Source: Burhinus oedicnemus (lineage: Eukaryota; Chordata; Aves; Charadriiformes; Burhinidae). Taken from it: a DNA stretch of 64,000 bases. This document shows, in pieces, positions 10,779 to 23,000 of this stretch (its first letter is position 1; the number at the start of each line of letters is the position of its first letter). Where the stretch lies: assembly GCA_008921705.1 (NCBI GenBank), contig VFFE01007646.1:193533-257532 (forward strand), read 5' to 3'. A program made the translations under genes and the position numbers. The notes under the pieces were generated by a model that did no database searches, was not told the DNA's origin, and was given only the letters and a program-made list of their open reading frames with translations.

Positions 10779-13700
10779 CCAGCTTCCCAGGGGAAGAAAT
10801 GCCTCCTGGGAGCTCAGACCTGCAGCACAGGGTGACGATGGCTGCACCCAGGGCAGGGCCTGTCACCCTCGGTGTGTGCCCTGTCCCCTGGCCGAGCACC
10901 CCTGTGCCTCCGGCGGGTGAAGCTGGCAGCTCCCGGGGCACGGGCTGCCCCTCCAGCCGGCAGCCCTGTGACGTGGTTTTTCCTGGTGGGGAGGACAGCC
11001 CTGGAAACACCCCCTGAGAACACCACCGTGAGTCACAACAGGCTTTCATCCTGCCCCTAAAAACCGCTGCGCCTGTTTCAAGATCACTCTCTGCAAAATA
11101 AAGACTATCGTGCCGCAACTGGTTGCGGGGCAAGGGGGGAAGTTTTGCAGTGGTAGTAAAATTTGGTGTGATGCTGCAAGTTAAGCACTGCATAACGTCT
11201 GCTCCTCCGGCCGGGAGCTGTAAAGCACTCAATTGCTGCAAGATTTCCCCCAGATAAAACGCACTACAGCGCATGGCTGTCAGAGGAGTTCAAAATATTC
11301 AAACCCCCATTATAGCTCTCCTTTGCTTCATCCTTCTCGTTCCCGCAGGAATTTTGGGGGTTCAGAGCACACATCGTTTTCAGCTCCTCTCCGGGCTGTG
11401 GGGACTCGCAGCCTGTTCCCCCGGCAAAGCCTGTTCAGTAACCCTGGCCCAACAGCTCTCCCTGTAACGTGTCTCACGTTGCTGTCTCCTTGTCGTGGTG
11501 GCCCGTAGCTTGCTGAGGCTAGAATTGCTTTGTCCAAAATTTTCCATGCCTCTAGCAGGTTTTTTTGGTGTTGGTTTTAAATAGTCAGACTTTGTCTCAG
11601 AGCAGGGGTTGGAGCGGTGTGAAGTTTCCTTATTAAAAATATTTGCTGACCTTCTCTCTGTAAGCAGAAACGTCATCTTGGTCGGTGGGCAAAGGAAGGG
11701 GGAGTGACAAGGCGGCTGCTCTCGATACCGCCGGCAACAACACAAACCACCGCCGCACACCCAGCAGACTCAAGGCTGGTTTCAGCTCCAGAGAGGAAGA
11801 TTTGGGACACAACTGCCCTTGTGTTGGCTTGCGGGAGAGCCCCATGGCAGGCGTGAGGGCAACTCGGTGCCAGCGGGTGCCAGCCCTGACCACCGTTGGG
11901 ACATTTCTCCATGCAGAAGGGCCATTGCTGGCTCTGAAGTTTTTCCTATTGTCATCTTTACCGGCAATCATTCTTACAATTTTTTCCCCTAAATGCAGCA
12001 ACCTGGATGCACACTCTGGCATTTTAAATGTTTCTTTTTATTTTCTTCCAATTCCTCTGATGCGGGAGAATCAGCTCCTTGTAAGCACTGGCATAGATAA
12101 TGGTTTATTGTATTCCTGATGACAAATTGGTTTAAGATAATTGTTAGGCTGATGTTTAAAGCTTTCAATGCAAATCAATGCAATTAAACATGAAATAATA
12201 CTTCATAATTCATACAGAGAAAGATCTTTGTCTGCGGCTAATGTTTCAGAAGAAAATGTTATATGAGAATTGTTCAGTCCCTGTTACACCAGTGTCCAGC
12301 TAATGGATGCCGAACTGGGACTCTAATGCTGTTGTTTCTCTCCCTTGATGTCTCGTGGTTTTCTGGTCATTCTCTTTTGCTCGCTGTTTCTGTAGTCAAA
12401 TACAGCTATTCCTGCAGTGCTCCCCAAGGTGTCTGTCAGGAATCCCGTCCTCCCTCGGATGTGCTTTGCAGCGTTAGGTGTGTGCCAATGCCCCCACTGT
12501 GGAAGCAGGGGTGTCCCTGGCCAGCCTGGAGGGCGGAAAGCTGGCGGCACAGCCACCACATCCCCAGCACTGACCCGAAATGCTGAGGGGCTGAGAGAAC
12601 TTCCTCCTGTTTCTCCGTAACTGCAGAGAGTCGGTGGCTTCAGTATCTTGTTCCAGACTTCCATCATCATCCTTCTGTAAGCTCCCCGCGCTGCTTTCTC
12701 TTCCCACCCTTCCAGGAAAAGTAGGTAGGAGAGCAAATCAATGGTCATTTGGGTTGTGTTCCCCGCGAGCTGGTCTGTTCTTCAGCTGGAAGATGTTTAA
12801 GGGTTCACAAAGTGCAAAATAGTCAAAAAGCCTTGATTTCCCAGACTGATTGGGTAAAAATACAGTGAAGGACACAGCCCTCCTTTGAAAGACTGAGGAG
12901 ATGAGACTGGTCCATCACCCCCTTGCACGATGCGCCAGTGTTTGTAACAGATGTGAGACACCCAGGGTTGATTATTTATTCCTGCCCAAGATGATTAGGT
13001 TTCACGTCTCCCATTTTTGGAGATGTCCCTCGTTGTCAGGCTCTGTGCTCCCCTGGGCATAAGTGCTTGCCCTGTTCCCATCTAAGCCACCACAGTCAAC
13101 AGCAGGTGGAGGTTCACTGGGTTGGGAAGAGATGACCACGGCTGGTGGGCTCAGGCTGTCGTGGAAGAATGGCTGTCTGGGCTCTGACTTTTATGTCAAA
13201 ATTATTTATAGATTTTTTTACCCAATGACTATTTGGTGGTTTTGAAATGGAAATATTCTCAGTGTAGACTGAACTTCAGAAACTCCAGACAAGTCGGTTG
13301 CTCCTTCATTAAATGTTGTTGTAGCTCTCAGACCTAATATATATATATTTATTTATATATATATATAAATATGGATGTAATATATTCACTTTGCTGTCAT
13401 GTAACAGGTTACTCCTGTATTAATAATTACCAACGGCACAGATCTTAGATCCTTCTGGGTGGAGAGTGTCCAAAATTTCTGCAATTTGATCCTGTCTTAA
13501 GGCTTCAAATACTTTGATCCTACATTACAAAAACAGGCTTAAAGTTGTTCAAGGGACATCCAGTATTTCAAAGCCAGGTTTCTTAACCTGACACTGCTTT
13601 ACAATTTGGCTGCTAAGCAGAGCCAGCCTCTGTGTCCCTTGTTTAAGGGCCGACGTTGTTCGTGTGCGTCGCAAAGTCCTAAAGTAACTTCATGTTGAAT

Positions 13701-16700
13701 TCAGCTTCACCCTGTCATTTGCATTCAGCCCTTTCCAGCTACATCTGGATCTTTTATGGTAGATTTTCTTTTTTTTTTTTCTTCTTTTTCAATTCTAAAC
13801 CAATTTAAAGCCTTTTAATGGCAGTAAGCGTACACCTGATCTGCCATTTTCAAGCTGCAATTTATGTTGTCTCGCAGCAGCATTAATTCCAGCACCCGAG
13901 GCGGGAGAAGGGCTTACCGCCGTCAGACTGATGAGCAGGAATGGATCTGTGCTATTTAATTAGGAGCAGCAGCCGCTTCCCGCAGAGCTGCTCGCATGTT
14001 GCCCGGAGGCAGCCCGAGCACCAGCCGCCCCGCAAGGCATGGGCCAGCCCTGGCGTCCACCTCCCACCCACGCACCCACCCACAGCGGGTGGAAAATCCC
14101 TCGGGGTGGGCAGAGCAGCCTGGTGCAGGGCTCCCGGCCCCTCGCCAAGGCTCCTCTGGGGCCTCGCTAGGTGTCAATTTGTCACATCAACCTCTAGGCA
14201 CAAACCCCATGATTTTTGAACCGAGGTTCAGCTCGAGCGCAACCTTGTTCTGGGGACCCTAAAGGTAAGGTATAGCGCCGAGTAGAGTGAAAAAAACCCT
14301 CCCACCCATATTTTCCGTCCTGTCGGACAGCGTGGCTGGTTTTCCTGCTACGAATCGCTCTGGGTTTGAGGCAGGCTTTTTGGCCATCCTGGTGAGTCCC
14401 GCTTGCTCCAAACCACCTGGGACAGCAAAGGTGTCACTGTAGGAGGGATGTTGGCTGACTATAAGCTCTCCATATTTTCCAAAGCCAGTGAAAAATTGTC
14501 AAGGAAGAATGTATACTGGCAATGATCTTTGATCTATTTTTCAAGGGCAGAAATGAAACCCTGCGGCTTGTGATAGAGACATAAACCATCAGGAGACTTG
14601 TACCTGTCAGAAGAGGTATAGTGCACGATATTTTCCTTTTCCACTGTCTTCGTCCCTGGCCTTGTCCATGGGACAAACACTTCTCATCAGCTTCTGGGAG
14701 ACTCCAGGAGAAGGGGAAAAAAAGGACTAGGAAAAAGGCAGATAAAACTGGAAGCAGCAGGACGTGATGGATGTATTTGCATATCATTTTGCATTTGTGA
14801 GAACAATCATAACCCTCTTATAGAAGGATGACATCAAGGTGTACCCTGTCAGCAGATCAGTTTTAAGACCTTTCTTTTTTTTTTTCCAAAAGAAGTTCTA
14901 TGCAGTTATTTTCCTTTACAATTGAGGCCCATCCAGTCTACTTACTGGGATTTATGGACTGAAATTTGGCATCGCTTTGTTTATCTGTCGTGCCAAAAGC
15001 CAGATAAATAAGCAACACAGCTTTATTAAGTGGGACTGGAAACTACAGGGTTAAGGGCTACTGATGAGAAACGGGCCTGAACTGGGATGCAGGCAGTGGT
15101 CAGAAACGGGCAGCTTCGCAGGGTGGTCCAGTCTTTAATTATCCGGCTTAGCTGCACAGATTACCAGTGAGCCCCCGCCGCTGGGAGAAACCAGTCCCCG
15201 ACCCCTTCTCTTGAAACATTTCCTTGTCTAATTCTGGCTCCAAAACTCTTCTATATTTGAGAAAATGGGTTTTGCTTTCGTATGGGAAGGAAAATGATAC
15301 AAGCAGAGCCCAGTAATTTTCAGAATATATTGGGAAGAAAAGGCATTTATTTGGTCAGGTACCAGCTAAACTCTGCAGAAAAGCCATTGCTAATGCAGAA
15401 AAGGCACTCGATACATGCAGAAACATTCAATAAATGTGTCACGTTTGGGGAAAACAAGTCTCAGCTGCGGTCATACCGCGAGATGGAGAGTCCCACTGTG
15501 ACCCTGCACGTGCGGCACAGCACGGGCCACCACTGCACGCTCTGCACCAGCGGGTCCAGGGGACTGGTCACCGGTACCGGCCCCGCAGCTCTCTGAACCG
15601 GTCGTACCGATTTTCAGTGGCGCTTGGGTCGTCACGGTTGGGCGGCAATGAAAGCAAGCTGCTGCTGTGCCAGGATTTGAAAAGCAGCTGGGGACGGCCC
15701 AGCTTGACACCAGTCCTAGACAAACATGTAACGGCGCGTGCAAGGGTATGACTAATGAAGGATGGAGAGTTATTCCATCACTGTAGGGTTACAGAAAAGA
15801 ACTTGATATCTTTTTAATGAGATTGCAAATTAGACTGCGCGAGGTAATAATGTTGTCGTAATTTACAGAGATATTTGGTTCTTCAAAGCTATTGATTAAG
15901 GAATTAGAATTATATAAAATTAATATAGTACATACTGAGTGGATTTCAAGCCGGCGGATTTACAAGCTTTGCACCACAGCTGCAAACAGGGCAGCGAGCG
16001 AGCTTGTGTCCGCCCAGCTCCGGCGGGGCTCAGGTCTTGCTCTTTCACAATTTAACAAGTCTGTTGGTGGTTTTGGGGAGAAAATGTAACATTCACAGAT
16101 GACATTAAACCGGAAGAAAGGTGAAGAACGAGGCAGTAAGTCACCAAGGCCACGCGTTTGGGCTTTGTAGCTTGGCAGAAATAAACAGCGTTTGTTTTTT
16201 AATAAGGTCAAACATCAAGCCCTGCATCCTGGAAGCCAGGAGCCAGGCTGTGTTTGCAGGGCAGGGATTCCTGCCCAGACAAGCAGGGAGCCAGGGAATG
16301 ACCGAGAGATTACAGTGAATTGCAGCTCCTTGTCCAGCACTGTAGCCTAAAGGTATAGGAATAATTTTGGTGGGATAAAGAGGGTAATTGCTGCACTGGG
16401 AAGGAGATGCTGTTGTTTCTGTGTTGGATGATACGTGAATATTTCTGAAACGTGTCCACTTCTGGTCTTTTAAGCAAACCTCTGCTGCTGTGGAAGACCC
16501 CGAGAGGAGGCAGGAGAGCGTCCTGCATTGTGGTTTCTGCCTGGCAGAGAGGGAAGGAGCCCTGCAGCCGCCATCGTGCCTGGCTGACCACGGGGCTGGT
16601 GGAGCGGCAGCGTGATGCTTGGCACAACTGGTGTCCCAGCACTCGCTCAGCGTGCCCCACCATGATGGGGCTCCTTGTGCCGAAAACCCAGTGGCTTCCA

Positions 16701-19700
16701 GAGGAGCTCCAAAGAGGTGTACGGAAACGCGGCTTCAGTAAACGCTGTCAGAGGTAGAAGAAGATCCTGTCGCAGAAGGTGGGCAAATCCAGAGCAAAGA
16801 GGGGTGTCCTGGAGGGCTCAGAGCAAGGAGTGACCCGGCTGGGGTGTGTTACAGGAGCTGATCGCAGGGGTCCTGTCTGACTTTATAATCTACGAACTAC
16901 GCTGCATGTTTCCAATAATCCCTGGTGCTGGTGGATTAAGTGTGTGACAGCTCAGCCCAGATGAGCTTTGTCTCTCTAAAGCCTCACGCTGGAGCGAGTT
17001 GCTCACTCCCACTTCCTCGCTCTGGCTTTATGTCCTCTGGACGCAGGGATGAGAACAGTGGCAGGGGAAAGCAGAGGGATGGAGGTGATACATTTTGCAT
17101 TTCCCCTTCGGTGCTACCATTTGCTCCTCCAGAGCTGCTTGGTGAGAGCCAGCTGCAGCCTTCAAGCATTAGAAATATTTAAAAATCATCCCCTTTGCTC
17201 AGGGGAAACATGGCATAGCAAACAACCGCCACGTTCCCCGAGAGATCAATAACACCCTGCAGGAAGCTAAATCGTCCTTTATTAATCTGATGAATTAGCC
17301 TGATACAGGGAGGAAGAGATCAACAACATGGAAAATAAATGCATGCCCTGAAGCAAAGCTTGTCAGCTATGGAAATAGAAGTGTCTTTCCTTTTATCCAT
17401 AACAAATAATCTTGAAAGTTGGGCCAGGAGACCAAAGTGACTTCTGAGGTTTACCAGTTCTATGCGGATAGAGAAACTCGCTTCTCTCTTTGAAAAGCAA
17501 TTACACAATCACGCAGAGACAAGCAGTTTCCCCGCTGTGCTGCTGGATTAGAAAGCTTGAATATCTTCCTCCTTATAGTTTAAGAGGGCCTGATTCAGCA
17601 AAGTACTTATGTACATGTTTCAGCATCAGAGTCATTCAAGGGAGCTCAGCTTTAGCCTTGCAGAATCAGGATCCTGGAAAAAGGCGAAATGAAACGGCAT
17701 CAAATTTCCATCTTGTACTGAACAGGGCAAAAATGAGTTTTCGTAATACGGAACAAAAAGCCGCCCCTCCGAGCAGCTCCACTGGAGAGGCAGCCCTGGC
17801 CCTGGGTTTTTTCCCTTGCCTTCATGGGAACAACCTGCACACCGCCAAGGATCGTTGTGGCTTTCTCTCTGAAAATGGCAGGATTAAGCCATTCCTTATA
17901 AAATGTGGTCAGCTTTTCGAAAGTCTCTACATTGCCTTCAGTTGCATTGATTTGACCAAATCAGGACTGGCTATTTGGGGATTTTTGGAGGAAAAAATTC
18001 AGTTTCCCAGTGTGGAGAGAGACAGCTGCTGTGACTCGTGCCTTAGTTTTCTTTTTCTTTTGGGAGCACGGTGCGGCATCGCCCAACCACGCTCTGCCTG
18101 GGCCGGCGCAGCCCGAAGCCAGCAGCTCTGCAGCGAGGAGCTGGGGCAGGTTCTTGTGGCTGAAGGAGAGTTTTGCTTCCTGCAGCTGCAGCGGCTCTGC
18201 ACCGCTTGCAGGAGCTTTCGCACACCTGCTGATTTCCTAGTAAAATAAGCATGAACTCTCATGCCAGAGCCAGGACGACCGAGATGTCGACTCTCACATC
18301 ATTTAGTGTTTTCTTAACAATAAGAATCTCGGGTTTTATTTAAAAAGTCAAAGTTTCTAGCTTGAACTGTCAGAAAATGCTTCAAAAATTTTAAGTCAGA
18401 TTTAAGATTTGAGGGCATGTCCGAACTTGAAAATGGTTGAACATGGCAGCCTGAATTGATAGATATGGCTTTAAAACTGCCGTTGTGGGGGATTTTTGAA
18501 GGCGTGCTGAAGTAGCTCTGGAAGATCTTCAGGCAGAGAGAAGTGCATGGATCTTGGTGTATTTTCCTAAGAGAGTTAAGGGCTACGTTTTCCCTGCTGA
18601 ACTCCAGAGCCTGAGTCAGACTGAAATATTAGGGTCTCTAATTCAGCCTTTCCAACTTATTTTTATTTTTTTATTTGGTAGAAGATACAAATACACAAAT
18701 AGTCCCTTACAGTCATTGGGTCTGTGCAGGCCACAAGGTATTACCAAATAGGAAGAGGGGAATTCTGCAGGTGCAAAACCCAATTCAAATGATGAACTAC
18801 CTCCAGTGTCAACGCTTTGCTCGTTTCCCATCCCTATGGGCAAATAAGATTTTTGTGAACCTTTAATATACAGCAGTGAATAAAGTTATGTAAATCTGGT
18901 GCAATGAGGAAGGCTTTTAAGCTGTGATAGGTATATCATGGTCCTCTCCCATTCTATGAAATTGTTTTACAGCCAGGCCATAATCGCAATGACAGACATG
19001 CTTGATTGAGTTTTGTCTCTCTGTTAATCTATGGGGGCATTTGCAGGTGAAAATGAAGAGCTGTGTGTAGCTGTGAAACTGGGGATGCACTGAAAAATTA
19101 TCCTTTTAATACTGAGTGTGGAGATTCTCCTGTATTATTATAGGAGTGCATTTTAGGATTAGAGTCTTTGGAAACTTCTCATTATAACTGTGATTTATTT
19201 TTTAGTGGTTTTTCCCCATAAAGTAATATTAGAGATTAAGGAGCATGTATTTCAGGTGATAGTGAAAAACTGAAGATTAAGGCAAGGTACTGAGAACATG
19301 AGTGCATGAGAGATGGTAAAGATGACTCATTTCTCTAATGCACGGGACGAAAGCTTAACTGAAAGGGTGAACAGATGAGAGGCAGAGCACAAAGTGGTGT
19401 TTTATTGTCAGATCCTGAAAAATGTCATTTCAGACTCTCAGGGGAATTCTGCCTGGGCTCTCCCATTATGAGTGCAATTTGTTGTACGTGAAAGAAACCG
19501 ATGACTAGGGGACGGGGTGGCCTTTCACAGTGGCACGAGGAGGAGAGCAACACTTTCCAGGCAGGGTCTGACTCAAAATAGCATGTACCAGAGGAGCCAG
19601 GAAGGCTGACTGTGTCCTTTGCTGGTGAGGATGAGCTAAGGAGAGGTATGACATAGTGGGGAAAGGTTGTCTTGAGTCTACAGTAGTGGAAGGGCTTGGT

Positions 19701-20000
19701 GGGACTCACCAGGTCCCAGAGCAACATGTGAGGTTAAATCCACCCTTTGCAGCACCAGAAGGGCTTTTCTCCTCTTGGTTTTGCACAACGGGATGTCTGC
19801 ACGTTGCTGCTGGAGCCTTGTGCGGCTGCAGTCAGCCTGTGCAGCCCTGGAGGGTTCTCGTTTGCCTCCGTGAAATGGAGATAACAGCCCTTCTTATCTA
19901 CAAGGCTCCTCTCAGATATCAAGATGATTAAGCACACGCATTTGTAAAATGTGCCCCAGCACCTCTTATTATTGATGACAACGATGACTGCGAGCAATGA
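10779..20000. other. Intergenic, no gene seen
   Basis: GC-rich until about 12,000, then AT-rich. The longest plus-strand frame in the window, 17490-18248 (252 codons), lies here; its composition is ordinary and I see no domain, so I treat it as chance. AT-rich stretches at 12115-12250 and 15760-15960 look like candidate conserved non-coding elements. Confidence 0.6.
13336..13372. repeat. AT dinucleotide-rich repeat
   Basis: AT repeats broken by TTTATTTA, nearly self-complementary. Confidence 0.9.
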
Positions 20001-23000
20001 GTCAAAGTGAAAAATCAAAATACAAGGTGAGGCAGTGGTGAGATAGCGACTCCGCAGTCACCAAGTCCTCTGCTGTGGTTCTTGCTGCCAGGGCTGCTTC
20101 CCGCCCAGAAGAAGGGATCCTATCAACAACCAGGTAGCCCTGGTTGCAGATGGGGCAAAAGGGTTTGTGGGTGCTCGTTGTCTGATTGCGACCATACGAG
20201 TTGGCCCCCTCACCTGAGAAGGGGTGTCCCCTCGCCGCAGGGTGCGATACGGAGCAGTGCAAGGAGCAGATATCGGGAGGTTGAGGAGGGGAGGAGGTTG
20301 CTGGAGGTGTCTCTGCCTTCCTTGGGCGGCCCCTGTCTGATTTTTCCCCTCTCACTTTGAGAAAGAAGAGGAAGAGAAGACAAAGTGAGACAAAGAATAC
20401 CTTGACATATTGACTTATTTTTATGCCTGAAGTCCATGTCCTCAGGCTCCTTAGTAGCTCCCGTCATCTGTACCCAATTAAACGCTCAGCAAGATGGTGA
20501 CTAATGGAAGATCTGATCATATTTCTGTGAAAATCAATGGCACACCTTCGCCGGTGCAGCTTCTGCGAGGAAAATGCTTCTTGTGAACTAGCAAAGTTGG
20601 TGGGAGAAAAAAAACTCTTTAAAATTCTTTGCGGTAATCAGCTTTTATATTTATCCACCCGGAGACTTTTGATCCAATCTAAGTGGAAAATTGTAACCTT
20701 TGCTGAAGAGTGCGATCCTGTTCAGTGGGAGGTGGCAGGGTGCTCCGGATCTCGTGGGCTTGAACCCAGAGGGAGTTTTGTTTTTAGGTCTCATGTTGAC
20801 TAAGTTCTCCTCTCTCATTTAGAGGCAGTAGCATTACTGTAAGGGAGGATATTCAGATGATGGTTGCCTTGGGCCCTTCAGAAAAATTGCCACATTTTAC
20901 ATTAAGGGCAACCTTCCTCACATAGTACATCGCTGCAATTAATTGTCTTGACACATGATTAGTACCTAGGGGCAAGGACAGATCGTTCTGTTGATTGGGC
21001 AGGGATGCGTTATTAATTGTATAAACTGGCTCTTAGTCAAAGGACACAAACCAGTCGCTGCAGTTATTGTCACTGTGGAACTGATATTTGAAAGAGCGCA
21101 GGAGATTTGTGGCGGGGCAATGCTCCTTTGCCATCGCAATATTATTAAGATTCTCTTACTGCAACTCGTAAGAAATTAGTCTTTAAACCTGATCCCCCTG
21201 CAACACCACGTCACTTGGTATTTCTGGTACTTTGCTTGCACCCTCCCATTTGCTCCTGTTTATTTTCCCTCTTTGCACAGAGACGGCACCTGGCAGACCG
21301 AACAGTGCAGGTAGCTTCTCCCTGGCTAGCAGGGAGCAGTTAGGAGTTTCGTAGTCAAAAAATGAACTGGCTCACCTTGACTCATTCTGAAACGATGTGA
21401 TGTCCCATTTAGAGATTTAGTTCCATTTTCCACCAAGAAGTCATTTTGAAAGGAAGGAAGTTCTTGAAAGATGTTACAAGATTTAGCAGAGCAGAAGTAA
21501 AAAAAGCAAAACCAAGGACTGTATCATGTCATTTATTCTCTCTGCATCCCATGTGGTTGAAGCAATTTTATACCTATTGTTACACTGTGCAGGATCTCTT
21601 CTTAGTATTAATTATTAGCCAATATAATACAATTCAAGCCTTACATCCTTCACTGAAATGAATCCTAAAGTATTTCACTGCTGATTACAAGCTGTACATA
21701 CCAATGTGGATGCTTTGGAGAGCACACCTGGGCATACATGAGGCAGCCACAGATGGGGAGGAACAACGGCTCTTCAGAGGTGATCACAGCACCCACGGGG
21801 TCCTGAATTTGTGCAGGAGAAGCTGCCAGGTGGAGGCCAAAGAAAAGTCAAAAGTCCCAGGATGGGAGGACTATGTGAGTTGTGATACATCATGAAGATT
21901 GTGCCAAATATTAAGATTTTTTTTCAGGCAGATGCTATTAGTTGTGCCTCACAGTACCTGCAGCATCTCTGCTAACCAGGAGGCACTTCCGTGCTCTGCA
22001 TTTTATTGATGGTCATTCTCTTTTTGTTTCCAGGCTGTGCAGGCTCTGATGGGAGCAGTTGACGCACACTTTCAGTTACGTCTTGCGTGAGCAGCTCACA
22101 TGCTCATTTCTAAACCCACCCGAAATCTCTTCAGCTGGGGGTGGTGGCAGGTCCAGTGGTGCCTACAGTGGGGAGGACACTCCTGCCCTTGTCGCCGGGC
22201 ACGCAGCCTCGGGACACGCATCCTGCCCCCAGCGCTGTGCCGGGACAGTTTGCCTGGCCGTGTAACAAACCGTCTGCCTGCGTGCAGCTTCATGCCGCGC
22301 TGCCAAAATTTCTCATCTTGACAGCATCACCCTCTGCTCTCATTACGTTAGAACTAGAAATTGTACATACCAACTTTTCAGAGTGACACCTAAAGGGAAA
22401 TGCATGTTACGTTACACACCGTTATTAAGTGCCTCAGGCTCCAGCAATCTTTTTTCCTGCCAGCATTGATTCATTAAGCAGCATACGGAAGTATAATAGT
22501 GGCTGGTATTAGGTTATATCCCCCTTGTTAACCAGACTCTAATTTTTCTTCTTCATTTTTATTTCCAGTGTTTTGCATTGTTGTAACGAAGAACAAATTG
22601 TACAGGAAAAAAAACACCTACTGAATTTTAGCCTTTTGGCTCGTGCATTTCTGTGAGGCCCGTATGTTTCACTGATAGGACTTTTATGTATTTGAAATTC
22701 AAAAAGAAAGACTTCTCAATCTAAAAATTATCTTGATTGACTCGGGATGTCAAATCGAGAATAAAATTCTCAAGTTTAAGCACATTCAAGAGCAGCAGTA
22801 TCTGATAATGTACCCGGTTGTCCAGGGCCCTAGAAAGCTTATGTAGACTAGGCAGGAAAAACAGGAAGATAAGCCTAGACTGAAAGAAAATGGCCAAAAA
22901 TAGGCATCATAAGAAATATTGCAGAATATACTACCTCCCCATTCGAGAAATACCCTGTTTCAAGAGCAACCTGACAAGAGCAACGCAGTTTTGATTTAGC

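Noticed and set aside
17490..18248. Open frame of 252 codons on the plus strand
   Set aside because: Longest frame in the window, but it has no recognisable domain, no sensible splice context and competing frames on the other strand in its 3' part; expected by chance in 64 kb.
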